From contig OY282368.1 of the NCBI GenBank assembly GCA_958295725.1, positions 62,001 through 126,000 on the forward strand: a stretch of DNA of 64,000 nt, in the 5' to 3' direction. Below, piece after piece: positions 33,922 through 43,505 of this stretch. Position numbers and translations under genes: made by a program. The stretch comes from an uncultured Alphaproteobacteria bacterium. GTDB lineage: Bacteria; Pseudomonadota; Alphaproteobacteria; UBA2966. The notes below the pieces were generated by a model, which was given only the letters and a program-made list of their open reading frames with translations, was not told the DNA's origin and searched no databases. The number at the start of each line of letters is the position of its first letter. Positions within the stretch are counted from its first letter, which is position 1.

Positions 33922-35166
33922 TCAATCCGCCGTTCGTGCGCCGGAGACGAGTCGCTCGCGCGCGCCCTTGGGCAGCAGCAGGTAGTAGCGTCCCGTCTCG
34001 CTCATGTTTCCGGCGACCCTCCCGGCGGCCGGGCCGCTGCCCCAGAAGACGTCGCCGCGCACCGCTCCGCGAATGGCGGCGCCCGTGTCCTGAGCGACGA
34101 GCAACCGACGCAGCGGCGCTCCGTCGGGATCGCCGGTCGTGGATGGCATCGACGTCTCCAGCCAGACCGGCGTGTGGAGCGGCAACAGCGCGACGTCGAC
34201 CGCGAGCGAGCGGCCTGGCGTCAAGACGACCCGTCCCGCACCGACCGGACCGTCGCCGGCGATCTCGCGAAAGAAGACATACCGCGCGTTGGTGGACATC
34301 ACGTCCCTCGCCATCCGCGGGTTCGTTTCGAGCCACCATCGAATCGACCGCATCGAGACGCCGTCCGCCGACAGCGCACCCCGCTCCGCCAATACCCTGC
34401 CGATCGCCGTATAGGGCCGTCCGTTGCTGGCCGTGTATCCGACACGGATCCGGGCGCCGTCGTCGAGACTTATGCGTCCGGATCCCTGGATGTGGAGAAA
34501 GAACGCATCGATCTCGTCCCGCAACCAGAGAATCGGCTCGGCCCGGCCCTCCAGTCCTCCGCGCTCAATGGCGGCGCGGGTCTCGAACGGCCCGAGCTTC
34601 CCGTCGACCAGCCGTCCCACCAATTGGATTCCGCGCCACTCGGGACGGAAGTCGCCCAGATTCGCCGTGACCAGATCCTCGGGCCGCCCGTAAACCGGTA
34701 CGTCGAAGCCGTCGGTCCGTTCGCGGCTGCCCTCGAACAGCGGTTCGTAGTATCCGGTGAACAGGCCCTCGGCCCCGCCGGCGCCGGTGACGGCGACCGG
34801 CTCGAACCCGGTCTCGAAATAGCGGCGGACGGCGGCGGGGTCGCCACGGTCCACTCGTCGCGCCCGCCGGCAGACGCTCCGCCAGTCCGAAGCCGCGATG
34901 CCGGCCGCACCGGCCCCGGCGGAAGATCCCGATGCGAGCCCGTCCAGGCGGTCACAGGACCGGATGAAGGCCGCGAGTGCCGGACCCGGATCGTCCTTCT
35001 CCCACCCGCGCAGCGCGTCGAACCCGACGGGACGGAACTCGACGAACGCCTCGCCGGCGGCGGACGATTCGCCGTCGGGCGGCGGTCTCAGAAGCCACCA
35101 CGCCGCCAGCGCGACGAGCAACGCGACGACGGAGACGCCGACCCCCCCGATATGCCGCCCATTCAT
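33922..35166 (-). CDS. mltA: MltA, membrane-bound lytic murein transglycosylase A
   Basis: 414 residues. An N-terminal membrane anchor (VSVVALLVALAAWWLL) leads into the MltA fold with GLFTGYYEPLFEGSRERTDG, HIQGSGRISLDDGARIRVGY (catalytic Asp area), ISTNARYVFFRE-like MSTNARYVFFREI, and the 3D domain near the end (VAQDTGAAIRGAVRGDVFWG). It cleaves peptidoglycan glycan strands to 1,6-anhydro-muropeptides. It lies 15 bases downstream of the Tim44-like gene. Confidence 0.95.
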   Translation of the reverse strand: MNGRHIGGVGVSVVALLVALAAWWLLRPPPDGESSAAGEAFVEFRPVGFDALRGWEKDDPGPALAAFIRSCDRLDGLASGSSAGAGAAGIAASDWRSVCRRARRVDRGDPAAVRRYFETGFEPVAVTGAGGAEGLFTGYYEPLFEGSRERTDGFDVPVYGRPEDLVTANLGDFRPEWRGIQLVGRLVDGKLGPFETRAAIERGGLEGRAEPILWLRDEIDAFFLHIQGSGRISLDDGARIRVGYTASNGRPYTAIGRVLAERGALSADGVSMRSIRWWLETNPRMARDVMSTNARYVFFREIAGDGPVGAGRVVLTPGRSLAVDVALLPLHTPVWLETSMPSTTGDPDGAPLRRLLVAQDTGAAIRGAVRGDVFWGSGPAAGRVAGNMSETGRYYLLLPKGARERLVSGARTAD

Positions 35167-35181
35167 AGGTCGCCGCGCGGG

Positions 35182-35862
35182 CTATTGCGGGCTACGGGTC
35201 TCGACCAGCTTCCAGTTCGGGTCACGGTTCCGGACCTCGCGCGCGAACGCCCAGAAATCGGTCACCTCCTGCGCCTGATCCGGATCCCCTGCGACGACGA
35301 TTCCGCTTTCCTCCCGCGTCACATTGATCACGTCGGCGACGAACTTGACCGTGAGTTCGGCGACCCCATCGGACAGACCGGCCTCCACGACCTCCGTGGC
35401 CCGAATGGCCAGAACCGTCGTTTCCAACGTATGCCCTTGGGCGATCCGCTCCTGGATCGCCCCGGCGAAGTTCTCGTAGACCTCGTCCGACAGGAGCCGC
35501 CGAAGGGTCGCGTCGTCGGCCACGGCGTAGGCGGTGACGACCATCTCGTACGCCGCCCGGGCGCCCTGGAGAAACTCCTCGGCGTCGAACCGCCGGTCGG
35601 CGCGGCGGATATCGGCGAGACCCGCCGCGACGGCGTCCTCCTCCTCAGGCACATCCTCCGGCTCCGCCGAATCGTCCGCGTCCGACGCGTGATCCGGCAA
35701 GCCGATGACGTTCTCTTCCGTGCCTTGCCGGCGCGGCGCGGCGCCGCGCCGGGGCCGACCGTTTCCCGGACGCCGGCCGAGGACGCCACGCAACCGCAGA
35801 ACGATGAACGCGGCCACCATGGCGAACAGAACGATGTCGAGAAATGGGAAGCCGTCGCCCAT
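35182..35862 (-). CDS. Tim44-domain protein (TimA-like)
   Basis: 226 residues from the ATG that begins MGDGFPFLDIV. One N-terminal membrane helix (IVLFAMVAAFIVLRLRGVL) is followed by a low-complexity acidic linker and a C-terminal Tim44-like domain (FDAEEFLQGARAAYEMVVTA, then WKLVETRSPQ). Alphaproteobacterial homologues of the mitochondrial import motor subunit Tim44 typically lie beside secB, as here. A role in membrane protein assembly is inferred. It is divergent from secB. Confidence 0.9.
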   Translation of the reverse strand: MGDGFPFLDIVLFAMVAAFIVLRLRGVLGRRPGNGRPRRGAAPRRQGTEENVIGLPDHASDADDSAEPEDVPEEEDAVAAGLADIRRADRRFDAEEFLQGARAAYEMVVTAYAVADDATLRRLLSDEVYENFAGAIQERIAQGHTLETTVLAIRATEVVEAGLSDGVAELTVKFVADVINVTREESGIVVAGDPDQAQEVTDFWAFAREVRNRDPNWKLVETRSPQ

Positions 35863-36088
35863 TGTCCGTGATCCCGTGGAAGAAGCCATGCCACGACCAT
35901 GGCCCGGTCCGACACACCGAACCCCGTCGCGACGCCAAAACTCCGGGCGTGTTGATGGGTGCTACAGTAACGGCTTGTCCGGGCGCGGTCCAGAGTCGGA
36001 ACCCCCGATAAGGACCGGCCCGCCGGGCGATCGGGGGAGACCGGTTCGCCGCGGGCTCGAACGGGGACGCGAATCACGGGGAGGCGAC

Positions 36089-36619
36089 ATGCCGGATGCC
36101 GCCGAAAGCGGTGGACGAAGGGTGCCGAAGCTGAGCGTCAGGACGCGGTACGTCAAGGATCTCTCGTTCGAGAATCCCAACGCCCCGCGCAGCTTGCGGC
36201 CGGAACGGGGCGCGCCCGCCATCGGCGTCGATGTCGGGGTCGACGCACGGTCCCTGGGACACGCCAACTACGAAGTGAGCCTCGGGATCACGGCGACCGC
36301 GTCCCATGACGGCACCACGCTGTTCGTCGTCGAACTCAAGTTCGCGGGCATCTTTCTGATCCGGGATTTCCCGCCGGAGCGAGTCGAGCCTGTGTGCATG
36401 GTCGAGTGTCCCCGGCTCCTGTTCCCGTTCGCCCGGCGCGTGATCGCCGAGGCCACCCGCGACGGGGGATTCGCGCCCCTGTTGCTGGCCCCGATCGATT
36501 TCTCCGCGCTCTACCACCAGCGCCGAACCGGCGGGGACGGCGGCGAAGGAACCGTGAAGCGGCCTGACGCGCCGTTCCCAGCGGCCCACGCGGCGCCTCA
36601 TAATAACGTACTGAACTAG
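36089..36619 (+). CDS. secB: SecB protein-export chaperone
   Basis: 176 residues. KLSVRTRYVKDLSFENPNAP is the SecB opening. YEVSLGITATASHDGTTLFV and CPRLLFPFARRVIAEATRDG, with FAPLLLAPIDFSALY, complete the fold. It holds preproteins unfolded for SecA. GGGGAGG lies five bases upstream of the ATG. A downstream hairpin at 36626 probably ends transcription. Confidence 0.95.
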   Translation: MPDAAESGGRRVPKLSVRTRYVKDLSFENPNAPRSLRPERGAPAIGVDVGVDARSLGHANYEVSLGITATASHDGTTLFVVELKFAGIFLIRDFPPERVEPVCMVECPRLLFPFARRVIAEATRDGGFAPLLLAPIDFSALYHQRRTGGDGGEGTVKRPDAPFPAAHAAPHNNVLN

Positions 36620-36625
36620 GCACCG

Positions 36626-36652
36626 GTCCGGTCGAGACCGGACTTGTATAAT
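36626..36652 (+). terminator. Perfect hairpin after secB, next to a TATAAT box
   Basis: GTCCGGTC-GA-GACCGGAC (36626-36643) is a perfect 8-bp inverted repeat seven bases after the secB stop, followed by TTGTATAAT. It could terminate secB. The TATAAT at 36647-36652 is also an ideal -10 box 47 bases upstream of the DUF2125 gene, so the two signals may overlap. No good -35 is visible because the hairpin occupies that place. Confidence 0.5.
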
Positions 36653-36698
36653 CGGCGCCAGACCCTCGTTCCCGCCGACGCCTCAACAGGTCCGAATC

Positions 36699-37739
36699 AT
36701 GGCCTTCCCTCGACTCGCGAAGGTCGCCACGGCCGCGACGAGCGTGACCCTGGCGCTGCTCCTGATCGCCCATGCCTGGTACTGGCGCGTCGGCGTCTCG
36801 CTGGTCGAGGACACGATCGCCGGCTGGTCCGACGAAATCCGCGAGCGGGGCGGGCGCGTGGAGATCGAAGGCTTCGCGATCGGCGGCTACCCGCTCCGCT
36901 TCGACGTTAGCGCGGCCTCCGTTCTCGTCGAGGCCATGGGCCCGCCCCTGGCCTGGTCGTGGCGTGGCGACGCCGTGCGCGCCCAGGCCCGCGTCTGGGA
37001 GCCCGGCATCGTCGCCGTTCGCCTGTCCGGCGGTCATGAGTGGCGCGTGAAGGACCGGGACGGCGCCTCCCGGACGACCGTGAGCGTGGACGGCCTGACG
37101 GCGGGCTTCGAGATCGCGGATTCCGAACTGAAATCCCTGAAGGCGAGTCTGAAGAATATCGCCGCGTCGAGGGACGGACTGGCCGGTCCGGTCACAGCGA
37201 AGTCGGCGGTCGTCTCCGGTATGCGGGAGAGAGGCGCGGAAGCGGTGGGCGCGTTCCGCTCGACCGGACGCATCCGGCGGGCGGACCTGCCGCTGGCGCC
37301 GTCGATTTCCCTGGGGGCCGTCGTCGATCGACTGACGTGGGACCTCGTCGTAGCGCCCCTTCCGGCGTCCGCGGGAGCGGAGGGCCTCGCCGTCTGGCGC
37401 GATGACGGAGGAAAGGTCGACATCGACTCGCTCGCTCTGCGGTGGGGCGCCCTGGTGGTCGACGCCGAGGGCACGATCAGCCTCGACCGCCGTTTCCGGC
37501 CCCTCGCCGCCGTTACCGCGACCGTCCACGGCCACCGCGCGCTGATCGACTCGCTGGTCCAGGCGGGAAGGATGGGGGCGGTGAAGGGGGCCGCGGCGAA
37601 AATCGCGGTCGGCGTGCTCTCGGACCCGGCGGACGACGGGGGCATCGTCGTTCCGCTCATCGCCCAGGACGGCTGGCTTACCGCCGGGCGCTGGCGGGTT
37701 TTGCGCCTCCCGCCCGTCGTTTCCTCCCCGGGCACTTGA
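36699..37739 (+). CDS. DUF2125 family periplasmic protein
   Basis: 346 residues. An N-terminal signal anchor (VTLALLLIAHAWYWRVGVS) precedes a long beta-rich region with the DUF2125 pattern GRVEIEGFAIGGYPLRFDVS. This is an alphaproteobacterial family of unknown function, likely in the periplasm. It converges with tyrC, and the two 3' ends overlap by 62 bp on opposite strands. Confidence 0.85.
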   Translation: MAFPRLAKVATAATSVTLALLLIAHAWYWRVGVSLVEDTIAGWSDEIRERGGRVEIEGFAIGGYPLRFDVSAASVLVEAMGPPLAWSWRGDAVRAQARVWEPGIVAVRLSGGHEWRVKDRDGASRTTVSVDGLTAGFEIADSELKSLKASLKNIAASRDGLAGPVTAKSAVVSGMRERGAEAVGAFRSTGRIRRADLPLAPSISLGAVVDRLTWDLVVAPLPASAGAEGLAVWRDDGGKVDIDSLALRWGALVVDAEGTISLDRRFRPLAAVTATVHGHRALIDSLVQAGRMGAVKGAAAKIAVGVLSDPADDGGIVVPLIAQDGWLTAGRWRVLRLPPVVSSPGT

Positions 37740-38670
37740 TCACGGTCCCGGCCTCCGGTCCGCCGGGCACCTCGGCCTGGCCCGCCTCGATGACTCCCCG
37801 GCGAATGGCGCGGGTTCGGGAGAACAGGGATTCGAGCGCGTCCCCCTGGCCCCAGCGGATGGCCCGTTGCAGCGCCGACAAGTCCTCGTTGAACCGCCCC
37901 AGCACCTCGAGCACGGCATCGCGATTATGCAGGAAGACGTCGCGCCACATGACCGGATCGGACGCCGCGATACGGGTGAAATCCCGGAACCCCCCCGCCG
38001 AGTACTTGAATACCTCGGACTCCGTGACCGATTCCAGATCGGCGGCCGTGCCGACGATGTTATAGGCGATCAGATGAGGAAGGTGCGACGTCACGGCCAG
38101 AACGAGGTCGTGGTGCGTGGCGTCCATGATCTCCACATGGCTCCCGGCGCGGCGCCACAGATCGGTGACCCGGCGAACGGCGGACGCATCCGTTCCCTCC
38201 GCTGGCGTGAGGATACACCACCGTCCCCGGAACATCTCGGCGAATCCCGCCTCCGGGCCCGAACGTTCGGTCCCGGCGACGGGATGGCCTGGAACCAGAT
38301 GGACGCCGGCGGGGATGCGCGGCGCCAGGGTGTCGACGACGGCCCGCTTGACCGAGCCCACGTCCGACACGATCACGCCCGGCTTCAGCGAGGGCGCCAT
38401 GGCCTCGGCGATGGCGGCGTAGGTACTCACCGGCGAGCATATGACGACGAGATCGGCCCCTTTCACGGCCTGCCTCGGACTCGCGAAGGTGGCGTCGACG
38501 AGCTGGAGTTCGCGGCAGACCGACCGCGTTCGGCGGGTGCGGGCGCAGCCCACGATGCGCCGGGCGAGACCCTCCCGGCGCATCACCCGCGCCAAGGACG
38601 AGCCGATCAAGCCCGTGCCGACAAGGGCGACGGTGTCGAACAGCGGTTCAACTTCCCTTCGCCGCGCCAC
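37678..38670 (-). CDS. tyrC: Prephenate/arogenate dehydrogenase TyrC-like
   Basis: 330 residues. The Rossmann motif is LFDTVALVGTGLIGSSLARV at the N-terminus. VSDVGSVKRAVVDTL, VPGHPVAGTERSGPEAGF (substrate-binding region with catalytic His) and AVTSHLPHLIAYNIV are family signatures. It oxidises prephenate or arogenate for tyrosine synthesis. GTG at 38670 has a GGAGTGAGG ribosome site and lies just after the aminotransferase stop. The extreme C-terminus is basic and overlaps the DUF2125 gene. Confidence 0.93.
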   Translation of the reverse strand: MARRREVEPLFDTVALVGTGLIGSSLARVMRREGLARRIVGCARTRRTRSVCRELQLVDATFASPRQAVKGADLVVICSPVSTYAAIAEAMAPSLKPGVIVSDVGSVKRAVVDTLAPRIPAGVHLVPGHPVAGTERSGPEAGFAEMFRGRWCILTPAEGTDASAVRRVTDLWRRAGSHVEIMDATHHDLVLAVTSHLPHLIAYNIVGTAADLESVTESEVFKYSAGGFRDFTRIAASDPVMWRDVFLHNRDAVLEVLGRFNEDLSALQRAIRWGQGDALESLFSRTRAIRRGVIEAGQAEVPGGPEAGTVIKCPGRKRRAGGAKPASARR

Positions 38671-38674
38671 CGCC

Positions 38675-39772
38675 TCACTCCAGAAATGTCTTGAGCGAGC
38701 GCGCCATGGCCCGGACCTCTTCCTCGAGGCCGACCGTGATGCGGACGTGGTCGGGAAGGCCGTAGGCATTCATGTCGCGCACCAGCACGCCGTCCCTCGC
38801 CATATGCTCGATCGCCGCGGCGGCCGTTCGGCCCTCGTCGGGAAATTCCGCGCAGACGAAATTGGTGACGCTGGGAATGTAGGGGACGCCGAGGTGCCGG
38901 AGCTCGTCCTGGATCCAGCCGCGCCAGGTTTCGTTGTGCCGCCGGGCGCGCTCGATGAACGCTTGGTCCTCGACCGCGGCGGTCCCGGCGGCCTGGGCCG
39001 GGGCGGTGACGTTGAAAGGTCCGCGCAGCCGGTTCAGGACCTCCACCACGCCCGCCGGTCCGTAGCACCAGCCCAAGCGCAGTCCCGCGAGACCGTAAGC
39101 CTTGGAAAATGTGCGCGTCATGACCACGTTGTCCGCGGCGCCGACGAGCTCGATGCCGGACGCGTAGTCGTCTCGGGTGACGTATTCGGCGTAGGCCGCG
39201 TCGACCGCCAGCATCACATTCGCGGGAAGGCCGCCGTGGAGGCGAGCCAGTTCCCGACGCGGCAGACAGGTCCCGGTGGGATTGGGATTGGAGACGAACA
39301 CCAGGCGGGTGCGCTCCGTCACCCGCTCCAGCAAGGCGTCCACGTCGGGAGTCCAGTCCCGTTCGGGCGCCGCGACGGGGGTCGCCCCGACGCCGAGCGC
39401 CGACAGTCTGTACATGACGAACCCGTGGGTGCTGTGGAGAACCTCGTCCCCGGGACCCGCGTAGGCGGCGACGAGGAGGTGGATGATCTCGTCGGACCCT
39501 TCGCCGCAGACGATGTTCTCCGGATCCAGCGCGTTGCCGCCAGCGCGATGAACCCTGGCGATGGCCTCGCGCAGGTCGGCGGCGGCGCCGTCGGGGTACC
39601 GATGCAGCTCGCCCGCCATCGCCCGATAGGCGGCCACGGCCTCGTCGCTGGTCCCCAGCGCCGATTCGTTCGACGACAGCTTGACGACGCGCTCGTGGCC
39701 CTTGGCCCGGGACCGGCCGGGGACGTACATGGGAATCTCCAGGACTCCCTCGCGGGGGGTGGGGCCGCTCAT
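38675..39772 (-). CDS. hisC: HisC/AroJ-type aromatic and histidinol-phosphate aminotransferase
   Basis: 365 residues of aminotransferase class I/II. VKLSSNESALGTSDEAV, VCGEGSDEIIHLLVAAY, FVSNPNPTGTCLPRREL and the PLP-lysine segment TRTFSKAYGLAGLRLGWCYG are present. It probably transaminates phenylpyruvate or prephenate, since its operon partners are chorismate mutase and TyrC, while also able to serve histidine synthesis as HisC. Distance from the his cluster argues for dual use. Confidence 0.92.
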   Translation of the reverse strand: MSGPTPREGVLEIPMYVPGRSRAKGHERVVKLSSNESALGTSDEAVAAYRAMAGELHRYPDGAAADLREAIARVHRAGGNALDPENIVCGEGSDEIIHLLVAAYAGPGDEVLHSTHGFVMYRLSALGVGATPVAAPERDWTPDVDALLERVTERTRLVFVSNPNPTGTCLPRRELARLHGGLPANVMLAVDAAYAEYVTRDDYASGIELVGAADNVVMTRTFSKAYGLAGLRLGWCYGPAGVVEVLNRLRGPFNVTAPAQAAGTAAVEDQAFIERARRHNETWRGWIQDELRHLGVPYIPSVTNFVCAEFPDEGRTAAAAIEHMARDGVLVRDMNAYGLPDHVRITVGLEEEVRAMARSLKTFLE

Positions 39773-39805
39773 GTCGTGGAACCTGCCGGGCGGACGTTTG
39801 TTTCG

Positions 39806-40705
39806 CTATTCGGCCGCGACCGCCGCGGAATGGATGCCGGTCGGCGCGTGGACGGGATTGGCGAACCCGCCGATGGCGACGACCCGGCCGATGCGGCCGC
39901 GCGCCCCTTCCACGAGGGCTCCGATCCTGGGGTCGGCGGCGGTCAGATAACCCTCGACCTCGATGAGATGCAGCCATTCCGGACGGTCTTCCCGCGGGTC
40001 GAGCGCCGTGATGCTGCGTCCGGTCAGCGCAACGCACCCGAGGAGCTCGTTGATCCGCGCTCGGCCGATGCGCGCGTCGGAGGCGATGACGACAAGCGTT
40101 CGATCGTCCTTCGTATCTTCCTGCGGCATTTTCGACACGACCAGAGCCGCCGGGATTCCGAACCGGGAGCTCCGATCCTCGACGAAGGGCAGACGCGAGA
40201 TGACCCTGAGCGTATCGTTCGTTTCGGCCGCGAGCAGCGGCCACCACGGATCCTCGTCGTCGGACTCCGGCACGGGAAGAACGCCAACGGTGCCCTCGCC
40301 TCGCGCCACCTCGCGCATGACGACGAAGGGCGAGCGGTGAAGGGACATCGGCGTCGTCGAGCCGAAATGCGACCGCGCCAGATCCCAGTAACCCACCGAC
40401 ATCTCGGGCGCGCACACGGCGACGGTCAACGGACCTTGCAGGCGCGTGAACGCGGAGATCAGCTCTCTCCACAGCCGCGCGACCACCACCGCCGGGAGAG
40501 GCCCGCGATGACGCGCGATCAGGCGGCGGATGACCCTGGCCTCGCGTCCCGGCCGCATCCCCGTCGGCGACGAACCGCTGCGCTTCTTGACGGCGCCGAT
40601 TCGTCCCACGACTTCCGACCGGCGCACGAGGAGATCGTGGATCGACGTGTCGATCCTGTCGATTTCCCGCCGCAGGGCGCCGAGGGTCTCCGGTTCCGTG
40701 TTCAT
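39806..40705 (-). CDS. Chorismate mutase with a C-terminal prephenate-dehydratase-like region
   Basis: 299 residues. Residues 1-95 match the AroQ chorismate mutase fold: LRREIDRIDTSIHDLLVRRS, then GREARVIRRLIARH. The remaining 200 residues resemble a prephenate dehydratase/periplasmic-binding-like domain but lack a clear T-R-F-type catalytic motif, so dehydratase activity is doubtful. It starts the three-gene aromatic amino acid operon and is divergent from metX. Confidence 0.85.
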   Translation of the reverse strand: MNTEPETLGALRREIDRIDTSIHDLLVRRSEVVGRIGAVKKRSGSSPTGMRPGREARVIRRLIARHRGPLPAVVVARLWRELISAFTRLQGPLTVAVCAPEMSVGYWDLARSHFGSTTPMSLHRSPFVVMREVARGEGTVGVLPVPESDDEDPWWPLLAAETNDTLRVISRLPFVEDRSSRFGIPAALVVSKMPQEDTKDDRTLVVIASDARIGRARINELLGCVALTGRSITALDPREDRPEWLHLIEVEGYLTAADPRIGALVEGARGRIGRVVAIGGFANPVHAPTGIHSAAVAAE

Positions 40706-40854
40706 CGCGACCGATGGTGAAGACGTATCGAAGAAGCAGGATAGCAGTAGCCCCGAGGTCCCGTAAAATCAAAGGCGACGTTGACATCGCCCTGACTTGT
40801 CCATAGCAATGCTCACCCTTTCCGGACTATTCGCAGGCGGTTCGGCGTCGAGTC

Positions 40855-42024
40855 ATGAGGAGCACTCAACGATACGACGAGGCCGTCGCCGGCGTCGGGG
40901 TCGGTCACACGGCGGAGCTCGGGCTCGACGCGCCGCTGACGCTGGACTGCGGCGTCGATCTCGGCCCGTTTGCCGTCGCCTATCAGACCTACGGAGAGCT
41001 GAACGAGGACCGGTCCAACCTCATCCTCGTATGTCACGCCCTGACGGGCGATCAGTTCGTGACCGGCGCCAACCCCATCACCGGAAAGGAGGGTTGGTGG
41101 CCGTTCATGGTCGGTCCCGGCCTGCCCTTCGATACAGATCGCTATTTCGTGGTGTGCGCCAACGTCCTGGGCGGATGCATGGGCACGGAGGGCCCCAAGT
41201 CGGTGAACCCACGCACCGGCAAGCCCTACGGCCTGTCGTTCCCGGTCATCACGATCAAGGACATGGTCCGGGCCCAGGCGATGCTTCTCGACCGTCTTGG
41301 AATAGAGAAGATCTTCTGCGTCTGCGGGGGATCGATGGGCGGTATGCAGGCGCTGCAATGGGCCGTCACCTATCCGGAGCGGGTGCACGCGGCGATCCCC
41401 ATCGGCAGCGCCGCGCACCACACCGCCCAGAACATCGCTCTTCACGAGGTCGGACGCCAGGCCATCATGGGGGACGCCGACTGGCGCGACGGCGACTACG
41501 TGTCGCATGGCGCCATCCCCAGGACCGGCTTGTCCGTGGCCCGCATGGCCGCCCACATCAGCTATCTGTCGGAAGCCGCCATGCATCGGAAATTCGGCCG
41601 ACAGCTTCAGGATCGGAACTCGGTGTCCTACGGCTTCGGCGCGGACTTCCAGGTCGAAAGCTACCTGCGCCACCAGGGAACGGTCTTCGTCGAGCGTTTC
41701 GACGCGAACTCGTACCTCTACCTCACGCGCGCCATGGACTACTTCGACCTCGTCAAGGAATACGACGGGGTTCTCGCGGACGCCTTCGAGGGGTGCCCGA
41801 CCCGGTTCTGCCTCATCTCGTTCACCGGTGACTGGCTGTTTCCGACGCCGGAAAGCCGTAAGATCGTCCACGCCCTCAACGCCGCCGCGGCGAACGTCAG
41901 CTTCGTCGAGATCGACAGCGACAAGGGGCACGACGCCTTTCTCCTGGACGAGCCCGAGATGTTCGAGACGATTCGCGGTTTCCTCATGGGCGCGGCCGAG
42001 CACTGGAGCGGCGGTACGCCGTGA
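40855..42024 (+). CDS. metX: Homoserine O-acyltransferase MetX
   Basis: 389 residues of alpha/beta hydrolase fold. The nucleophile elbow is [16 protein letters not shown], with the Asp in [10 protein letters not shown] and the His in [32 protein letters not shown] is the family N-terminal strand. It acylates homoserine for methionine synthesis. The metW start overlaps its stop by four bases (GTGA). No SAM riboswitch was recognised upstream. Confidence 0.95.
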   Translation: MRSTQRYDEAVAGVGVGHTAELGLDAPLTLDCGVDLGPFAVAYQTYGELNEDRSNLILVCHALTGDQFVTGANPITGKEGWWPFMVGPGLPFDTDRYFVVCANVLGGCMGTEGPKSVNPRTGKPYGLSFPVITIKDMVRAQAMLLDRLGIEKIFCVCGGSMGGMQALQWAVTYPERVHAAIPIGSAAHHTAQNIALHEVGRQAIMGDADWRDGDYVSHGAIPRTGLSVARMAAHISYLSEAAMHRKFGRQLQDRNSVSYGFGADFQVESYLRHQGTVFVERFDANSYLYLTRAMDYFDLVKEYDGVLADAFEGCPTRFCLISFTGDWLFPTPESRKIVHALNAAAANVSFVEIDSDKGHDAFLLDEPEMFETIRGFLMGAAEHWSGGTP

Positions 42025-42743
42025 CCTCCGGCTCCCGGCCGGCCCGTGGCGGCGAACTCCGGGTCGACCTGCTGCTGATCGCCGACATGATCGAGCCGGG
42101 AGCGCGGATCCTGGACGTCGGCTGCGGCGACGGCGCCCTGCTTCGTCACCTGGCTCGCGCGAAAAAGGTGGACGGCCGCGGCATCGAGCTGAGCCAGGCC
42201 GGCGTCAACGCCTGCGTGGCGCGGGGGCTGTCGGTCGTTCAGGGCGACGCCGACACGGATCTCGTGAACTATCCGATGGACTCGTTCGATTACGTGGTCC
42301 TCAGCCAGACCCTTCAGTTGGTGCGCCGGCCGCGCGACGTGATCGATCAACTTCTGCGGATCGGGCGCGAATGCCTCATCTCGATCCCGAATTTCGGTCA
42401 CTGGAAGGTGCGCTGGAAGCTCGCCCTGACCGGCCGCATGCCGGTCACGGAGGTTCTCGACCGCCAGTGGTACGACACCCCGAACGCCCATTTCTGCACG
42501 ATCAAGGATTTCGAGTTGTTGTGCGGCGACCTGGGGATCGGGATCGAGCGCCGGATCCCGGTCGACAAGCAAGGCCACCGCATGGCCATCGCCGGCCTGC
42601 TCGTCAACCTGTTCGCGGAACAGGGGGTGTTCGTACTCAGCCGCCGGAACGACGGTCGGGATCGCGCGCCTGACGGGGAGCGACGCCGGCGGCGGGAGCG
42701 ACGATGCGCCGGGGCGCCGCCCGGCGGGTCCGGTCCGCGCTGA
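42021..42743 (+). CDS. metW: MetW, methionine biosynthesis partner protein
   Basis: 240 residues with a methyltransferase-like Rossmann fold: [38 protein letters not shown] and [20 protein letters not shown]. MetW normally pairs with MetX, and its start overlaps metX. The C-terminal 35 residues are Arg-rich, extend beyond most MetW proteins, and overlap the convergent methyltransferase gene by 107 bp, so this tail may not be conserved. Confidence 0.92.
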   Translation: MTSGSRPARGGELRVDLLLIADMIEPGARILDVGCGDGALLRHLARAKKVDGRGIELSQAGVNACVARGLSVVQGDADTDLVNYPMDSFDYVVLSQTLQLVRRPRDVIDQLLRIGRECLISIPNFGHWKVRWKLALTGRMPVTEVLDRQWYDTPNAHFCTIKDFELLCGDLGIGIERRIPVDKQGHRMAIAGLLVNLFAEQGVFVLSRRNDGRDRAPDGERRRRRERRCAGAPPGGSGPR

Positions 42744-43398
42744 CGGCGTAGATCTGCTTTCCGGCCTCGATAACCAGCACGCCGGCGACCGCGCCGCCCC
42801 ATCGCTGTCCCACGCGCTCGATGGCCGACGCCGTGTTCAGGAGAGGACGCCACGTCACGGGGGGGACCGACAGCGCCGCCGCGGTGACGGTCGGCAGGAA
42901 CATCGTCTCGCGCAACAGTCTGGTCAGTTGAGGCGGCGAGAAGGGTTGCCCGTGCCCGAAGGGTGTTCTCTCGAAGCGCGCCCAAACGCCGCGTCGGTTG
43001 GGAACCACGGCCAGCAGCCTCCCGTCGGAGGCCGTCACGCGCCAGATTTCGCGGAGCATGGGACGGATCTGCTCGGCGTTCTCCAGGCAGTGGACCAGCA
43101 GGACCCGGTCGATCGAGTTGTCGGGAAGCGGGAGCTCGGCCTCCTCGGACAGCGCGACGAGGGACGGCTCTCCCCTGGGCCAGTGGATCACGCCCTGGCT
43201 TGCTGGCATGGCCGCCACCACGCGCTCGGCCTCGTCGCGGAACGTCCGCAGATAGGGCGTCGCGTAGCCCACGCCGAGCACGCGCAGACCGCCCATGTCC
43301 GGCCAGATCTCCCGGAGGCGGAGACGGATGAGGCGGCCGGCCACCTGTCCCAGGCGCGTCGCGTAGAACTGGTCGAGGTCGACGATATCGGGCCGCAT
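42637..43398 (-). CDS. Class I SAM-dependent methyltransferase
   Basis: 253 residues. LRVLGVGYATPYLRTF stands where the usual SAM-binding glycine loop is. LPLPDNSIDRVLLVHCLENA and SDGRLLAVVPNRRGVWARFE follow the Methyltransf_11 pattern. The glycine motif is weaker than usual (V-G-Y-A-T). This gene is often found before gloB in alphaproteobacteria. Its 3' end overlaps that of metW on the other strand. Confidence 0.82.
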   Translation of the reverse strand: MRPDIVDLDQFYATRLGQVAGRLIRLRLREIWPDMGGLRVLGVGYATPYLRTFRDEAERVVAAMPASQGVIHWPRGEPSLVALSEEAELPLPDNSIDRVLLVHCLENAEQIRPMLREIWRVTASDGRLLAVVPNRRGVWARFERTPFGHGQPFSPPQLTRLLRETMFLPTVTAAALSVPPVTWRPLLNTASAIERVGQRWGGAVAGVLVIEAGKQIYAVSADRTRRAAPRRIVAPAAGVAPRQARDPDRRSGG

Positions 43399-43505
43399 GG
43401 CGCGGCGATGGTAACATGAAGACGTGGCGGCGCCGGAGGTGCATAATGCGGCTCGTCGGCGCGACCGCGGTCGCGCCGACGATTCGCCCGGGCTGGACAT
43501 CTCCC

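Noticed and set aside
40706..40854. Possible SAM-II riboswitch before metX
   Set aside because: The conserved SAM-II pairing and loop sequences could not be found in the 149-base leader.
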